From NCBI GenBank assembly GCA_032358165.1, contig JAALGY010000033.1, positions 1,178,001-1,242,000 on the forward strand: DNA of 64,000 nt. Direction: 5' to 3'. The translations under genes and the position numbers were made by a program. Under the pieces are notes generated by a model, which saw nothing but the letters and a program-made list of their open reading frames with translations, was not told the origin of the DNA and did not search any database. Shown here in pieces: positions 22,555 to 35,085 of this stretch. The stretch's first letter is position 1. Each line of letters opens with the position of its first letter. The stretch comes from Diplosphaera chodatii. Lineage: Eukaryota > Chlorophyta > Trebouxiophyceae > Prasiolales > Stichococcaceae.

Positions 22555-24493
22555 ATGCTGCGCACGCAGCTGGTGCCGCAGCGCCGCCAACGCCGCAGCC
22601 GCACAGCCAGCCGTCTCCGCTGGCTGCTGCTCCTTGGGGTCGCGACCAATGCAGGTGTGCAGCAGGGCCCTATATTCAAAGGCTTCGACATGTGACTACT
22701 CATGCCCCATGTGCTGGATCTGGCCAGCCTGCAGAAATATTGGCTGTGCCATTCGCTGCAGGACTGTGGATGTGGCATGTGCGGAGGGCAGCAGTCAACC
22801 AGGACCACTCTGCTGGAATGTGCTCGGCGCGACTGGCAGCCCTCGGCATTGCGCCGCCAGCCAGCGGCACCACCAACGCGGAGGTGCGGCTGGTGCCAGC
22901 AGCGGCGACGGTGCATGTGACGGCTGCCACGGTGTCGCGCCGGCAGCTGTACGCCAGCATGGCCCAGCAGCTGGATGTGGCACCCCTGCAAGTTGGTGAG
23001 CAACATCAGCTGCAGGTGCAGACTGCCTGACGTCAGGTGCAAAAGCAAAGCTGCCACGATGTGGTGCCGCAATCAGGTTTGCTTTGCTGCTCGCCCAGAG
23101 TAAGCGGCTGCTGTGCTTGTCTGAACGCAGGTGCTGTGGCAACACAAGGTCTGCAGCAGTCCAGCTTATTCAGCTTCGAGGGGTCTGCCATCAGGCCGGT
23201 ACTGCGGCGCCTGGATGTGCCGGTGCGCGCGATTGTGGCGCCCTTCCCGGACAGGGCAATGGCGGGGCAGGTGGTGGCGGCCCTGCAGCGGCACCTGCTG
23301 CCGGTCATGGCGCCCGCCGGCGTGTGGCTGCAGGACGACAGCATGTACCACACCACGCTGTGGCACGCCTCCCACCACCAGGCGAGCAGGGCCCCTACCA
23401 CATGGCGACGCGTCGCCTTGCAACCCTGCCTGTGCACGCACAGAGCTTCTTCGGTCCAAGTCCCGAGCTCGCACGTCTCTTGAATGTTTGAGGAACCAGG
23501 AACTTCTGCCGTCTGCAGAACCCTGTGCCTGCGACGCCGGCGGCCATCGATGTCGAGGCGGCTGGGGTGCGGGCCGTGGGGAGCGCCGCGTGCCCCATGC
23601 GGGTGGCGCTGGAGCGTGTGATAGCCACCTCCACCGGCACGGTGATCCTGATTGACACGCCACTCCTGCAGCAGGGCCTCCTGCACAGAAGCCATCATGG
23701 CGTTGCGGTGTTGTTGTGGTATGAGGGCCTCCGCACCCATATAGCACTGAACACCAACCGACACCACTGAATGCTGCTGCCGGCAGGGGCATTCATGTGC
23801 TGGTGATGAAACAACAGCGTGTTGTCATCGGCTGACACTCACAATGTGGCATGGTGTTGATCCCCAGGTGCTGGCTTGCTGGCAGCTGGTGGATGGCGCT
23901 GAGCCTGCGCAGCTGCGCAGTCAGCTGGCAAGTGCGCTGCCCAACGCGCCGCGCGCCGCGGTACAGGCCGTCAGGTGCCCTGACGAGAACGTGCTTCCAC
24001 TGTATGCAGCCCTTCTATTGTCTGACTGTGGCACATGTCCTCAACCTTAACAGCACCAGCTCGACATATGCCGCAGTCTTCCTCATGTACATACGTCCTG
24101 CATGTTAGGCAGCCGGACATTCTGCACATGACACTGGCGCGGGTGCTGAAGCCCCCGGTCGGCAGCGGCAGCGGCGCAGCTGCACTGCAGCGGGCCGTCA
24201 CCGCCATCTCAGCGGATCTGTGCGGCACCCAGACAACCCTGCACGCCATCTGGTGCGGAAACACCTACAGTGCAAGTCGCATACACTGCCCAGCTGCATG
24301 CGCGCTAAAATTTACACAGCTAGCTGGACACCTGCAGACGAACGAGTCTGCTGCGGTGCATCAGATCCTTTGTGCCAAAGCCGATGTGCATTTGTGCAGG
24401 TACGTGGAGGAGCTGGATCTGCTGGCGCTGGCACTGAGGGGTGCATTCAAGCAGCGGTCAATACCCTTGCAATGCAAAGGCGCAGCAACTTAA
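22555..24493 (+). CDS. 2H-phosphoesterase-like protein with N-terminal membrane anchor
   Basis: Starts at ATG 22555 with a strongly basic stretch (QRRQRRSRTASRLRW) followed by LLLLGVATNA, a signal-anchor pattern. Two histidine motifs of the 2H (LigT-like) superfamily are present: MYHTTLWHASHH at about 23343-23380 and DILHMTLARVLKP at about 24115-24153. They are separated by a segment with GTVLACWQLVDG once the intron between STGT and VLAC is removed. 2H enzymes act on 2',3'-cyclic or related phosphodiesters through paired HxTx motifs, and both are intact here. One intron (23382-23518) has a GC donor immediately after WHASHHQ. Substrate is unknown; the anchor suggests a secretory-pathway or membrane location. 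It ends CKGAAT at 24493. Confidence 0.72.
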
Positions 24494-24987
24494 TTTTCGA
24501 TTTACCTCTGGCAGTGCTTGCTGCTCGCATACATGCCGTGTACCGCAAAGGCTGTGGTCAGTCATTGCGTGCACCGGCTCTGTCCTGAGTCCACCTGCAA
24601 TGGGCTCCGCTGCTGCTCCTTCCCACTTCCCGCCCCAGCCAGGTCCCCAACCAGAGCTGCAATGACCAATGAGCGCATCGCCACTCGTGAGGCATCTCCA
24701 AGCTGTAGGCCAGTTGTCACCGCATCTCTTGGTTCTATTGATCCGTGCATTGCCGCGACACGGCGGAGACCATTGCAGCCTCAACGCCTGCGCATGCATG
24801 AGGTGCCGCAGCACGGGAAAGGGACGCACCAACGCTGATCAAATTTTGCATAGCTGACGGAAGCAGTCGCACATCAGGGTCGTAGCTCCGCCTGTGTGCG
24901 TCGCTGAACTCCCAGCACCTTGAGTAAGATTGGACAGTGCAGACTCGCAACTTGCTGCGGCGCGCCATGTGATCCTGGTCAGCGACG
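24494..24987. other. Intergenic stretch before LEO1
   Basis: About 490 bp expected to hold the 3' UTR of the 2H gene and the LEO1 promoter. No TATA box, RNA gene or coding exon was recognised. Confidence 0.4.
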
Positions 24988-27665
24988 ATGTCAGACGCAG
25001 AGGGAGATGTCGACAAGCTATTCGAGTCGTCAGACGATGAGGAGGCTCAGCAGCCGCAGCGTTCTGAAGGTGCAGCGGACGATGATGCGGCGCCCGATCA
25101 GCTGCGGGATGCGCAGCCGGATGGCAGCGAGGCGCAGCCGGCGTCCAGCCCCGGCGACGACGACACACCGGCAGCAGGGGAGCCGCTGACCGCAAACAGG
25201 CGCGCTTGGTGGTTGTGAAACAGCCAACTGCACACACGCCTGGCGCATGCAGTTGGGGACCAGGTGCAGGCTTCTCCTGTGCCCAGCGGGCTCTGCACCA
25301 GCAGAGACAGGCACCCTGTCAGCAGCGCAGGCGGTTTGCGGAGGATGAGGAGGAGGAGGAGGAGGACGATGCCGGGGGCGGGCGGGAGCGGCCGGAGGCG
25401 CCCCCGGAGGCGGAGCTGGGCCCGCCGCTGGAGCTGGAGGCGCCCCTGGTGCAGGGTCCCGACTCCAACAGCATTCGCCTCGTCCGGGTGATCAGCCAAG
25501 CACAGCCGCCCCTGCCGGCATGCCCGTGCTGCGTCACCTGACAAGCAGCGGCCAGGCGCAGCAGGCAAAATCAGCATCTGTGACGGCCTTCGGTGCTATG
25601 CAGGCGTCAAACATTTTGGGGGTGCAGTCGAAGCCCTTCTCGCCAGACACGCACGTGTTCGAGCCCGACGAGTATGAGGACGTGGTGCGCTCCCACTGCT
25701 TTCCCACAGCCAACATGTGCAGGCTGTGTTCTGTCCTTTTTGTTGCATCTGCTCGGCAGTATCTTCTGGGTCACTGGCGTGTCATGTCTTCGGTGCCTGC
25801 AGGAGACGGGGGAAATGAAGGTGCGGCTTGCCAACTCCATTCGCTGGCGCCACGCGGTGCAGCCCGACGGCACCACCAAACCCGAGAGCAACACCCGCTT
25901 TGTACGGTGGTCTGACGGCAGCCTGCAGGTGGGCTGCTTATGTGGCCTGCACATACTGCGCACGCCAGAGATCTGCACACACCCATCGCTGACTTCCCTC
26001 TGGTGTGGACCGCCCACTAATGCTGATGCTGATGCTCGGCAGCCCTGTTGCCGATTATCCATTTCCACATATTTGCAGCTGATGGTGGGTGATGAGGTGC
26101 TCGATGTGGCGGAGACGGATGTCAGTGGGGACCAGCACTTCATGTTCGTGCGGCACACGGGCTTCATCCAGGTGCGCATACATCATGTGCAACTTGCGTG
26201 GAGTGCTGCTGGCACATCCCAGTGACACAGTACATGAGCTGCTTGCAGATGCCTTGATGTCTTGACGGCACATGTCATGCCCGTGCAGCGCAACACGCCA
26301 TGTGCGATTGCATCCGTGTCAATGGTGTATGTGTTGTGGTGAGCAGGCACAGGCGCAGCTTGCGACGCGCATGGCGTTCCGGCCCAGCAGCGTCAAGAGC
26401 TCAGCGCACAAGCGGCTAGCGGCGGTCATGGACAGGTGCGCTGGAAGAGTCACGCACCCGTTCTCAACCTGATAGCAAGTATGTTGGTCAAGCTCTTGGC
26501 TGAAATCGCGCTCAATCTTGCCTCAGGCGACATGGCGTCAAGAGCGCTCGCATCCAGGCAACGACCACGATGATGGACCCAGCTCGTGAGAAGGCGCAGC
26601 GTGCCAAGATGGAGGAGGCGCGCATCCGTGACAGGTGCCACGAGTCAGTTTGAAGGCCCAGCGTCCACTGCCAGCATTCGCACCCTTGACACAGATGACT
26701 GGCATGGTTGTGCACTTCCAGTTGGTTTGCACACCTGCACATCTGACACATGTGTGCGTTAAAACACTGCAACCAAGCTGGTGCAACAACAGGCACCGGT
26801 CCCTGCTCACACCACCCCACCCTCGTGCGCGTGTTTGCGCCGCAGGGAGGGCCTGCAGAGGCGGCAGGACAAGGAGATGCGCAAGTATACGCGCACGCCC
26901 GCCCGGTCGGCCACGGCGGGCGGCCTGTCCGCGGCGTACCTGGAGGCGGCTGACGAGGATGTGGAGGAGGAGGAGGACTACGACGGCGGCCTGACGGCCA
27001 GCGAGCGCGCCCGCCAGTCGCTGGCGCGGCCCCGCCGCGACGCCCGTGATGAGGTGCCGCACCGGACGCAGGGCCGTGGTGCTGTGCCGCTGTTCCTGAG
27101 CCATCTGCGCTGTCTCAAAACCTGCTGCTGGACAGCGCCTTTGTCAAGCTTGCACGCAGGGTTCTGTCAGTGGTGTCTTTGCTCCCACTGTAGGGAGGAA
27201 TCACATGTGTTAATCTAGTCACTGAGTTGTTGAGCCAACTGTCGCCCGCAGGAGGAGGCGGAGCGGCGGCTGGCGAGCGCCAAGCGGGGGGCGCCCCCCG
27301 GCGCCTCGCCCCCTGCCAAGCGCCCCCGCGCCGCCTACGACCTCGACGAGGTGCGGCCCCGCCACTGGCGCAGCGCAGCTGGCTGCTGCTGGTTTGGCTG
27401 GGGCTGCACAGAGCACACTGCACTTCGTACCATGCCCAGCCCGGGGCGTCCTGGCATGCAAATCAGGCGCAGCACCCCACTTGCTGAACGCCACCCTGAA
27501 AGTCCGACTACTCGCAAACTCCTGCAGGACGAGGACGGCGAGATGCGGGACTTCATCGTGGAGGAGGGGGAGGAGGAAGCCGACGACGATGAGGAGCAGG
27601 CGGTGGGAGTCCGCAAGCCGGCGGGGGGCCGCCGCCGCCTGGCCCTCAGCGATGAGGACGACTAG
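24988..27665 (+). CDS. LEO1: LEO1, subunit of the Paf1 transcription elongation complex
   Basis: Nuclear Paf1-complex subunit that travels with RNA polymerase II and supports histone modification during elongation. ATG 24988 starts MSDAEGDVDKLFESSDDEEA, the acidic N-terminus usual for LEO1. The core follows across several exons: SNILGVQSKPFSPDTHVFE, GEMKVRLANSIRWRHAVQ, SNTRFVRWSDGSLQ, GDEVLDVAETDVSGDQHFMF, LATRMAFRPSSVKSSAHKRL and EKAQRAKMEEARIRDR. Then comes RKYTRTPARSATAGGLSAAY, the conserved block near the end. A basic stretch and a very acidic tail (FIVEEGEEEADDDEEQ ... LALSDEDD) close the protein. The first intron (25200-25330) has a GC donor. Order and motif spacing match the family. 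Confidence 0.93.
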
Positions 27666-27962
27666 ACGAGGGTCCACCCTTGCGTTGCAAGAATGACAAC
27701 TGGCGACGAAAACGAGGCTTACCATCCAAACGTCTCTGGTAACCTTGACAAACGTGGGTTTGAAGAGATCAGCTGTGGTTGAATATCCTGTCCGAGAGCC
27801 CATTAACTGAGCAATCGCCTGATTAGGACCTACAACACTATGCATTGCATCCACAGCGATGGACGCAGGAGAGTCACCAATGCTGCGAGACGTGCTAAAA
27901 GTTGGCATCAATATTGTGATACATGTCACAGTCCCTGAGTGGTTGCTTCCATGCCATCAGCT

Positions 27963-30900
27963 TCACCGGCCTGAGTCCGCAGCCAGTGCATCCGCGTACT
28001 GCAGTCCACTTGCTGATGTTGTGCCACTGGCTGCTGTGGGCATCGGTGGCGCAGCATTGGCATGCATCAGGTTTGGTGGCCTGCGATGGTGTGTCTGCTG
28101 CTCATAGGCACATGCAAACTTCAGCAGCGTTCCCTCGTCCCAGGGTCGCGCCAGGAACTGCAGACCTGTGGGCAGCCCTGCAGCGAGAAATATCCACGAG
28201 GTGTTGGGTAGTCCATGGCAGGCACTGATCGGCTGTGTAAAGAGCAACAGCGAAGGCAGAAGCAAGCATGTAGATTGATGACTTGAATGCAACCCCCACC
28301 TTCGGCAGTGAAGCCAATTGGCACGGTGATTGCTGGCGCACCGGTGTGGGGCGCCACTGCGGGGCTGAAGTTCATGGCTTTGTCTGCAGCAGTTGCCACA
28401 CTGAGTTGCAGCTGCCTTGCCTACAATGCCATGACAAGCAGCGCAACATCTCTGATTGCCATCAACGAGCTGGCCTGTGTGTACTCGCCTTCGGTTGAGG
28501 GGCCAATGTCAGCTAGGCGCTGCGGGGGGGCGCCCCACGTCGGGTGCACGATGGCCTGCACATTGGCGCGATCCATCGAGCTGATTTGGTCCTGCAGAGA
28601 CGCATCATGTAGTGTTATGCCAAGGGACCACCCAGACCACCACCAGGTTGTTCTTGTCAAGGTAAAACTATGCGTTGGTGACTGGTGCTGTGCAGGCATG
28701 GCAAAATTGAGTTGGCTTGCAACGCGTACCTTGCGAAATTCCCTGCGGCACACGTCCTGCCAGTACTCCCGGCAACCGCAGCGCACACCCCTCGTCCGCA
28801 GCCAGGGCGGCGGATACTGCGCTGAAGTGTAGTTCACCTACTGTGAAGCAGAGTGCATTCGTAAACAAACAAGCAGCGATCACTTAGGCTGGCGGCACTA
28901 CACTGGTAGCTGTTGTGATGCATCTGTCATCGACACCCACCCAGGACGCGGCCACGATGCCAGCAATGATGCTTGGGTCGATCCCTCCACCCTCCACGAG
29001 AGCCTGCAATGCAGGTCACTCGTGCAAACTGAGCCGGGTAGCCTTGCTGTATGGGTCAGATTTGATGTCACATTGGCATTGGAATGTCCGTATGACATAA
29101 CCCCGGCGACGACAGAGAGAATCAGGATCAGTACCTGCACCGAGTTGTAATGTAGCCTTGGGTTGGTCGTGGCCGCCTTCGCAAGATAGGCATTGACGTC
29201 CTCAACAAAGCTGGCCTGCCACAAAACATCGTCACAACGCTGCACTCGTCACTCTGATTGCTAACGGATGCAGCGCGAGACATGACCGACCAAGCCACCA
29301 AGGCTCATCGCTGGGTGGGTTGAGTGGGAAATGACGGCTCACCTGGCACCTCCACAGCACCTCCCAGGTGCCGTTGCCGACATTCCAGACGCCCTTGGCC
29401 AAAGTGCTGCTGGTGGCCGCGCCTGCGCTGCCATCCCAGTCGGCGCCCAGCTGGTTGCCGGTGATGTTGATGTCAACGACAGTGGCGCCTGCACACTGCA
29501 ACCACATGCTGTAGAGAGGGCAGGATGCATCACATGCAGTGTTCCTGCCTCTGGCAGCACCTGTTGCACAAAGAGATGCCTTCATGCCTGGCAGTTTCTC
29601 CGCATGAGTCAAAGCAAGCTCACCCAGTCCTTTGAGAGTGTCGATGGCTGCGCTAAACAACCCAGATACCTCTGGACCTGATGCATCTGCAAAGCTGCGC
29701 AGCACGCCAACACGGGCACCTTGTAGCCTGCCACGAAGATACACATCGGAGTGTCATGCCATGTCACGTTGAGTCTAAGGACAATGAACATCATCATGAG
29801 GTATATGGCAGGTTGCAATAGCACCAGGGCTGTGGTGCTATTCCTCAAGACCCGTGTTATTAGTACCCATGTCTGTCAAGGAAATATGTCCAGTCGTCTG
29901 GCTGTGGCTGTGTCTGCACCAGCTTTGTCTGCGGATCGGACGGATCATAGCCCGCGACTGCACCCAGGACTCGCGCCGTGTCCTCCACAGTGCGAGTAAT
30001 GATGCCGATGGTGTCACGGTTGAGTCTGCAGCAGGAATCAGCAGCTTGATGCCATACAGGAAAAAGGAGGTGCCATGCAAGCAGCTTTTGCACTTCATGA
30101 CCTGTAAAGCGTGAGCACTGTGCATGGCAGCATATTGGAGCTCGGGGCACTGCACAATGACCTGGCGGGGATGGTGCCGTTGCGGCTGGTGCGGCCGATG
30201 GTGGGGCGCAGCCCCACGCAGGCGCAGTGCGAGGCGGGGCCCCGCGTGCTGTCGCCCGTGTCCGTGCCCAGTGCCGCCTGCGCAAACCCTGCAGCGACGG
30301 CTGCGGCGCTGCCCCCGCTCGAGCCTGCCAACACAGCACCCAGTCGTGCCAAGGAGGCCTCGCGAGCACATGCTGACCTGCGCAGCATGCTGTTGCCCAG
30401 ACATTGCACGCAGCTGCAGTGGCTGACCGCGTGTGCATGCTTCACACCTGCCACAGTCCTGGAGGCGTCGTAGGGGTTCCTCACAACCCCGAATAAAGAG
30501 CCCCGCGATTCGAAGGGCGACCATGCAAACTCGCCCATATTGGTCTTAGCCAGAATCACAGCCCCGCGCCGCCGCAATCCCCTCACCTGAGCCATTGTGG
30601 GTCACATGGTCCACTGGCAGAGGGAGTGCAGGTGTTGAGAACAACCGCGAAGGGACATCCAACTCAATGGTTGACCCACCGCAGCAGCATCCACCTCTGG
30701 AAAGTTGTCGGTCAGTGACATCGAACCTGCTTCGGAGGACACAGCTGTCATCTTCATCATATTCTGCAACATAGCGTGAATTTGCAGCACTACTGTACAG
30801 TGTGAACAGGGACCGCCACGGGTCGCTGGCAGCGAGTGCAGTTGGCCTCACCTGCTGTGGTCGCGGTCCCGACAAGATCAAAGCTGTCCTTGACACATAC

Positions 30901-31406
30901 TGGTACACAAAACAGGGCGGGGAACGCAGAGCCGTTGAGGCGCATCTGCCGTAGCTGCCATCCATCGACACATCCAAAGTCGATCAAGTGGCAAAGCACT
31001 TTGGGCATTGAGTCGAGTGCCACGCCCATCAGCGGCTGCGTACCTCCGTGTCCCGCGCGGCCGCTTCATCAAGGACAGCAGGGTTCACGATGCGAATGGA
31101 GTTGATCAGTGAGTCGTCATGTGCCTTGTCTTGCTGCGCAATCAGCCGCAAGAACCCCTGCGGCGATTCTATGAATGAGCGCCAAAGCCCGACATATCTT
31201 GCGCCAAACAAGTGCTGTTGTGATGCAACATGGTACTGTAGACGACAGCACCCTGGCAGCTGTCTGTATGGCTACTGCACCACTCACATGCACCAGCCCG
31301 CTGCACGTCAGGCTGCCGTCGAGCATGGCAGCATGCAGATCAGCAATGCTCTGCTCAGGCGGTAGAGATCCATTACTATCCTTGCCGATCGCCGCTGATG
31401 GGGGTG
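27963..31406 (-). CDS. Amidase-signature family hydrolase (first exon not found)
   Basis: Amidase-signature enzyme, related to GatA-like and plant amidases that hydrolyse or transfer amides through a Lys-Ser-Ser triad. The 5'-most supported exon has [16 protein letters not shown]. Then come [38 protein letters not shown] (catalytic Lys), [39 protein letters not shown] and [20 protein letters not shown] (both Ser). Further on are [73 protein letters not shown] and [19 protein letters not shown], which closes the fold. The usual GGS in the signature is GDS here, but the nucleophilic Ser is kept. One intron (28384-28488) uses a GC donor, GAAG|gcgagt. The natural substrate cannot be read from sequence. 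The start codon must lie a little upstream of 31406. Confidence 0.85.
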
Positions 31407-31422
31407 CTGCAAACAGTGTCAA

Positions 31423-32019
31423 CGATGGAAGTCAACTCGGCGCAGTGCGTGGCTGCTGCCAACACTATTTTGTGACTCGATGCCGTCAGTGCGGTGCTGA
31501 GCAAGTGCATCAGCAATAATCTCGCTTTGTGAGCAAGCAAGTATGCGCTGTGGAACCGTATGTTTTGCCGTGTCTAGCGAGCTGTTGGCTGCTGGCACGG
31601 GACAGGAGGAAATACAGGACGGCGGACAAACTGGCGGAAGCCCTTGACCTCATGGCTTCTGTTTGATCTGTGCAAATGTGTCATCGTGCATGGACAAACA
31701 ATGTTGCACCACAGAAGCCATTGCAGAACGTGTCATTGCAACTGTGGGCAGGCTGCCGTGTGACGCACTGGTCTGCGTCGCGTCAGACCTAGCGTTGAAC
31801 TCCTGACATCAGGTTGGGGTCAAAGAACTGTTGCTTACAGTTGCCGTACTGCATCATCGAAGCACCACGAACGTGTAGGTCAATCTCCAACATCAACGCC
31901 CTCACCACTGCAGCACTTGCCACAAATGCTCGCGACCATTTGCATGCAAGCTGCTTGCCCTTCATGGTTGATGACGCAAGGAGGCAGAATCAGTCCAGAA
32001 CAAGGAAGTAACCAGCCCC
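31423..32019. other. Gap between RBM22 3' end and amidase start
   Basis: About 600 bp carrying the RBM22 3' flank and the promoter of the amidase gene, both on minus. A short first amidase exon may lie near 31420-31500; an ATG there opens MHLLSTALTAS, but its splice to the next exon is weak. No other feature recognised. Confidence 0.35.
31835..31839 (-). terminator. Candidate TGTAA poly(A) signal of RBM22
   Basis: Minus-strand TGTAA about 180 nt beyond the RBM22 stop codon, a fitting distance for the chlorophyte polyadenylation signal. Chance occurrence is not excluded. Confidence 0.35.
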
Positions 32020-34510
32020 TCAGGACGCTGCTTGTGCTGCCGGTGGTTCTGCTGGCAGCCCTGCTGCTGGGGTGGCCGCTGCCGGCGCTGCTGCTGCTGC
32101 GGGGGGCCCTGTAGGCGGTGCCGCGTTCATTGGCGGCTGCATCGAAGGTGGGCCCCCGGCAGCGCCAGGCCGCCAGCCGTTGAACATGGGCGGCGGGGCT
32201 GCCATGTACCCTGGAGGCGGCCCGTACCCGGGCGCAGGCATGAAGCTGCCAGGCGGCGGCCCGTAGTAGCCGCCTGGTGCACCCTGAGGCGGCCCCATCC
32301 GCTGCTGCTTGTTTGGCCCTGTACATCGTTGAAAGGTGCATCGGAATCTGGGTCGCCGAAGTCAGGATGCGCAGCCAAAACGATCCAAACAATGTAGGAT
32401 GTTATGACACATGCTACCGAGGTCAAGAATCAGGCTGAGGGAGCACCTTCGCCAGGACCGCCATCACCAGCGGGCCGCTTGCCAAGTGCCATGTTGGGGT
32501 TCTGACCGCGTGTGCCCATGGCTGTGGGGTCCATCGACGCATACATGGGCGCGCCCGGCGGCGGCAATGCAAAGAAGTTTGCCGGCGCGCCCGCTGCCGG
32601 GGGGGCTGCGCCAGGCGCCAGCTGTGCTGCGCCCGCTGGGGCTGCCTCTCGCTGCACTTGCACCTGCAATCGACCCGGTAGGTGTCAGTGAACCAGCTAC
32701 TGTTGCTGTTGTTCACACATCCGCACGTCCCACACGTAGCAGAACACCAACATGCAGGCAGCCAATGAAGCCTGTGAGCACAGACTAACATCGCAAGGGA
32801 TTGAGAGCAGCACGTGCCTGCGGCGGCAGCATGGAGGTCGCGGGAGAGGAGCGCTGTGCCTGCGGGCGGCCCCACAGCAGGCGGCAGCGCTGCCCCTGGA
32901 TGTACAGCCGGCCGGCAAGGCCCTCCGCTGCCTTCTCCGCCGCGCTGCGCTCCACAAACGTCACGAAAGCGCAGTGCCGTGCCTCCAGCTTCCGCACAGA
33001 CTGGATCTGCGCACCCAGAGCCAGCAGGCTTTAGTTGTTGTGTCCTGAACCCATGATGTAGCAGGCAGGCAAGCGTGTGCCGCAGCAGGCAGATCGAGGC
33101 TGATGTGCACCTCGCCGAATGGTACGAAAGGCTCCACGATCTCGTCCTCGGACATGGATGGGGTGATGCTGCCGACAAAGAAGGTGGTGATGGTGGTGTC
33201 CTCGGGCGTCTCCAGCTTTGCTGACTCGCCCAGCCGGTCCATCATCTGCAGGTGGCAGGGCGGTGGCAGGCAGTCAACACCTCAGGCCACAGCACATCAA
33301 TCTCTGAGGTCAGACTGCACACTGAAGGGCAAAATGCCACCAAGCCCTGGCCTGCAGGCTGCAGCAGGGACGCACACACATCTGCTAATGCAGCTGAGCG
33401 CCAGCTGCAGATGTTGGGTATCCACATACCTTGTTTGCAACGGGGTCGTTTACACCGAAGTACCGGTCCTTGATGTTCTGCTCCGACAGTGGCCCGCTCG
33501 TCGGCATCTCATGCCGGTAGGGACACTCTGCACCGCGCTTGCACTCGCCCCGCACGAAGAAGCTGCATATTTGCGCCTTGTTTCTCTGCGAGCACGGCAC
33601 ACACACATCGTCAGCACAGCTCGCCCAGAAAGTGCATCAAGCCACTGCATCTCTGGATTTTCAAATTACCATGCTGAGCATCTTGCATGCATGGCGGCAT
33701 AAAGACAGGAAGCACAGGAATGGCAGGCACCTTGTAGTAGGGCGTGGTGCGCTGCAGGCGCATGATGGTGTCGTTGCCGGCCGCCTTGGCGAAGGAGGAG
33801 GTGGTCATGCCCTCCTTGGACATGGCGTTCAGCGCATACTCCCGGCCGGCGTCCGACTGCGGCAGCGCCTCGACCACCTCGCCCGCCTCCGCCAGCGCCT
33901 GGTCCCGCACTTGCACCGGCAGGTTGTAGTCCAGGTCCAGCAGGCACACCTGTGCGGGGTGAAGGGCACGTCAGCAGCCAGGGCTTTGAGTGGTTGCATG
34001 ACAACTTGCAGCATGCACGCACGGGGTTCAAGGCTGCAGGCAAGGCCTAGCGTCCAAGTGCCCTGCAGTCGGGCGCGGACGCTCGACGTACCTGGCAAAC
34101 GTTCTTAGCCTTCGCCACCTCCTGGCAGATGATGGTGCTCTTGTACCGTGCATCGCTGCCAGGCCGCCACCGGAACTTTGTGTATGGCCGCCCCGAGATA
34201 TGACACTCGCCACCGTACTCCATCTGCGTGAGCAAGCAGGCACTCAAAGTCAGCTCGCTTCACGCGCAGCGATACGTTCAAATGTGAGACAGCACCTGCC
34301 GCTAGCGGTGGTTACACACATGCAAAAAGGTTGGGACAGGTGCCGAGCCTGCAGCTGCGCAACACAGCCGCGCGTTCTGCGAGGAGGAACAGTACTTACC
34401 CGCTGCATCCTAACGTAGGGGTTGGGCCCCAGGCATGTCTCGCACACGATGGGAAAATCACTGCGCTCCCAGCCATCGGCCTCGGGGTCCGAAAACAGCC
34501 GCGCTGCCAT
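32020..34510 (-). CDS. RBM22: Splicing factor RBM22/Cwc2 (CCCH zinc finger plus RRM)
   Basis: Spliceosomal protein that joins the Prp19-related complex and contacts U6 snRNA and the pre-mRNA near the catalytic core. ATG 34510 gives [20 protein letters not shown], then [38 protein letters not shown] and [16 protein letters not shown], the Cys-rich N-terminal zinc module. Next is the CCCH finger [20 protein letters not shown] followed by RH, then [16 protein letters not shown]. The RRM begins [20 protein letters not shown] and ends with [20 protein letters not shown]. The tail is Pro/Ala/Gly-rich, and its final exon (about 32320-32020; [19 protein letters not shown]) joins the previous exon by GAAG|gtgctc in frame. 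All landmarks of the family are in the expected order. Confidence 0.93.
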
Positions 34511-35085
34511 GGCTATCGGCTGATGTGACGCTCAGAGGCTGCTTGTTTCACCAACCTCCTCACATCTGCAGCTCCTGCGGCTGGCAAGCTACGCTTGCAT
34601 CAGCTGCTGCTGCTGCGACTGCTGTCACGATTGTCGGTCCACACGCACGCAAACGAGGCGAACAAGAAGTGCACAACGATACTCTGGGAAAGGTTTCACA
34701 CGGCTGTTTTGGTAGAAGGTGCGCACAGTCTGCAATATGCATACTATGATTAGGCCATTTAGGGTGACGTAAGTCGCTTAGGCCTCAGCATATGGGACAT
34801 CGGACAGCACACCTGGAACACACAGGAACACATTCTCTATTGGCCTTCAGGTTCCAAATGCACCATCTCAGCCACCTGTGCACACAAGTCCATACTGGCC
34901 ACCTGTATCGACAGCGGTTGTTCACGACCGGCGTAGTACTTGCGCAGCTGGCACTGCCGCAGTGCCACCAGCCACTGTCAGCCAGGAGGGAGGCAACTCT
35001 AGGCAGCTGCCCGAAGTCGTCGACACATTCCTCCACAGCAAGGCGCAGCACAACATCTGCGGCATTTGGTGTCAACCATTCAGAC
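34511..35085. other. Divergent promoter region, RBM22 / DUF427
   Basis: About 575 bp between opposing start codons. It contains a TGACGT word (34765-34770), the core of bZIP-type binding sites, but a single match is weak evidence. No TATA box or gene seen. Confidence 0.35.

Noticed and set aside
32020..32298. Separate small Pro/Gly-rich gene on minus
   Set aside because: The segment joins the preceding RBM22 exon in frame through GAAG|gtgctc and an acceptor at about 32322, so it is the RBM22 C-terminus.
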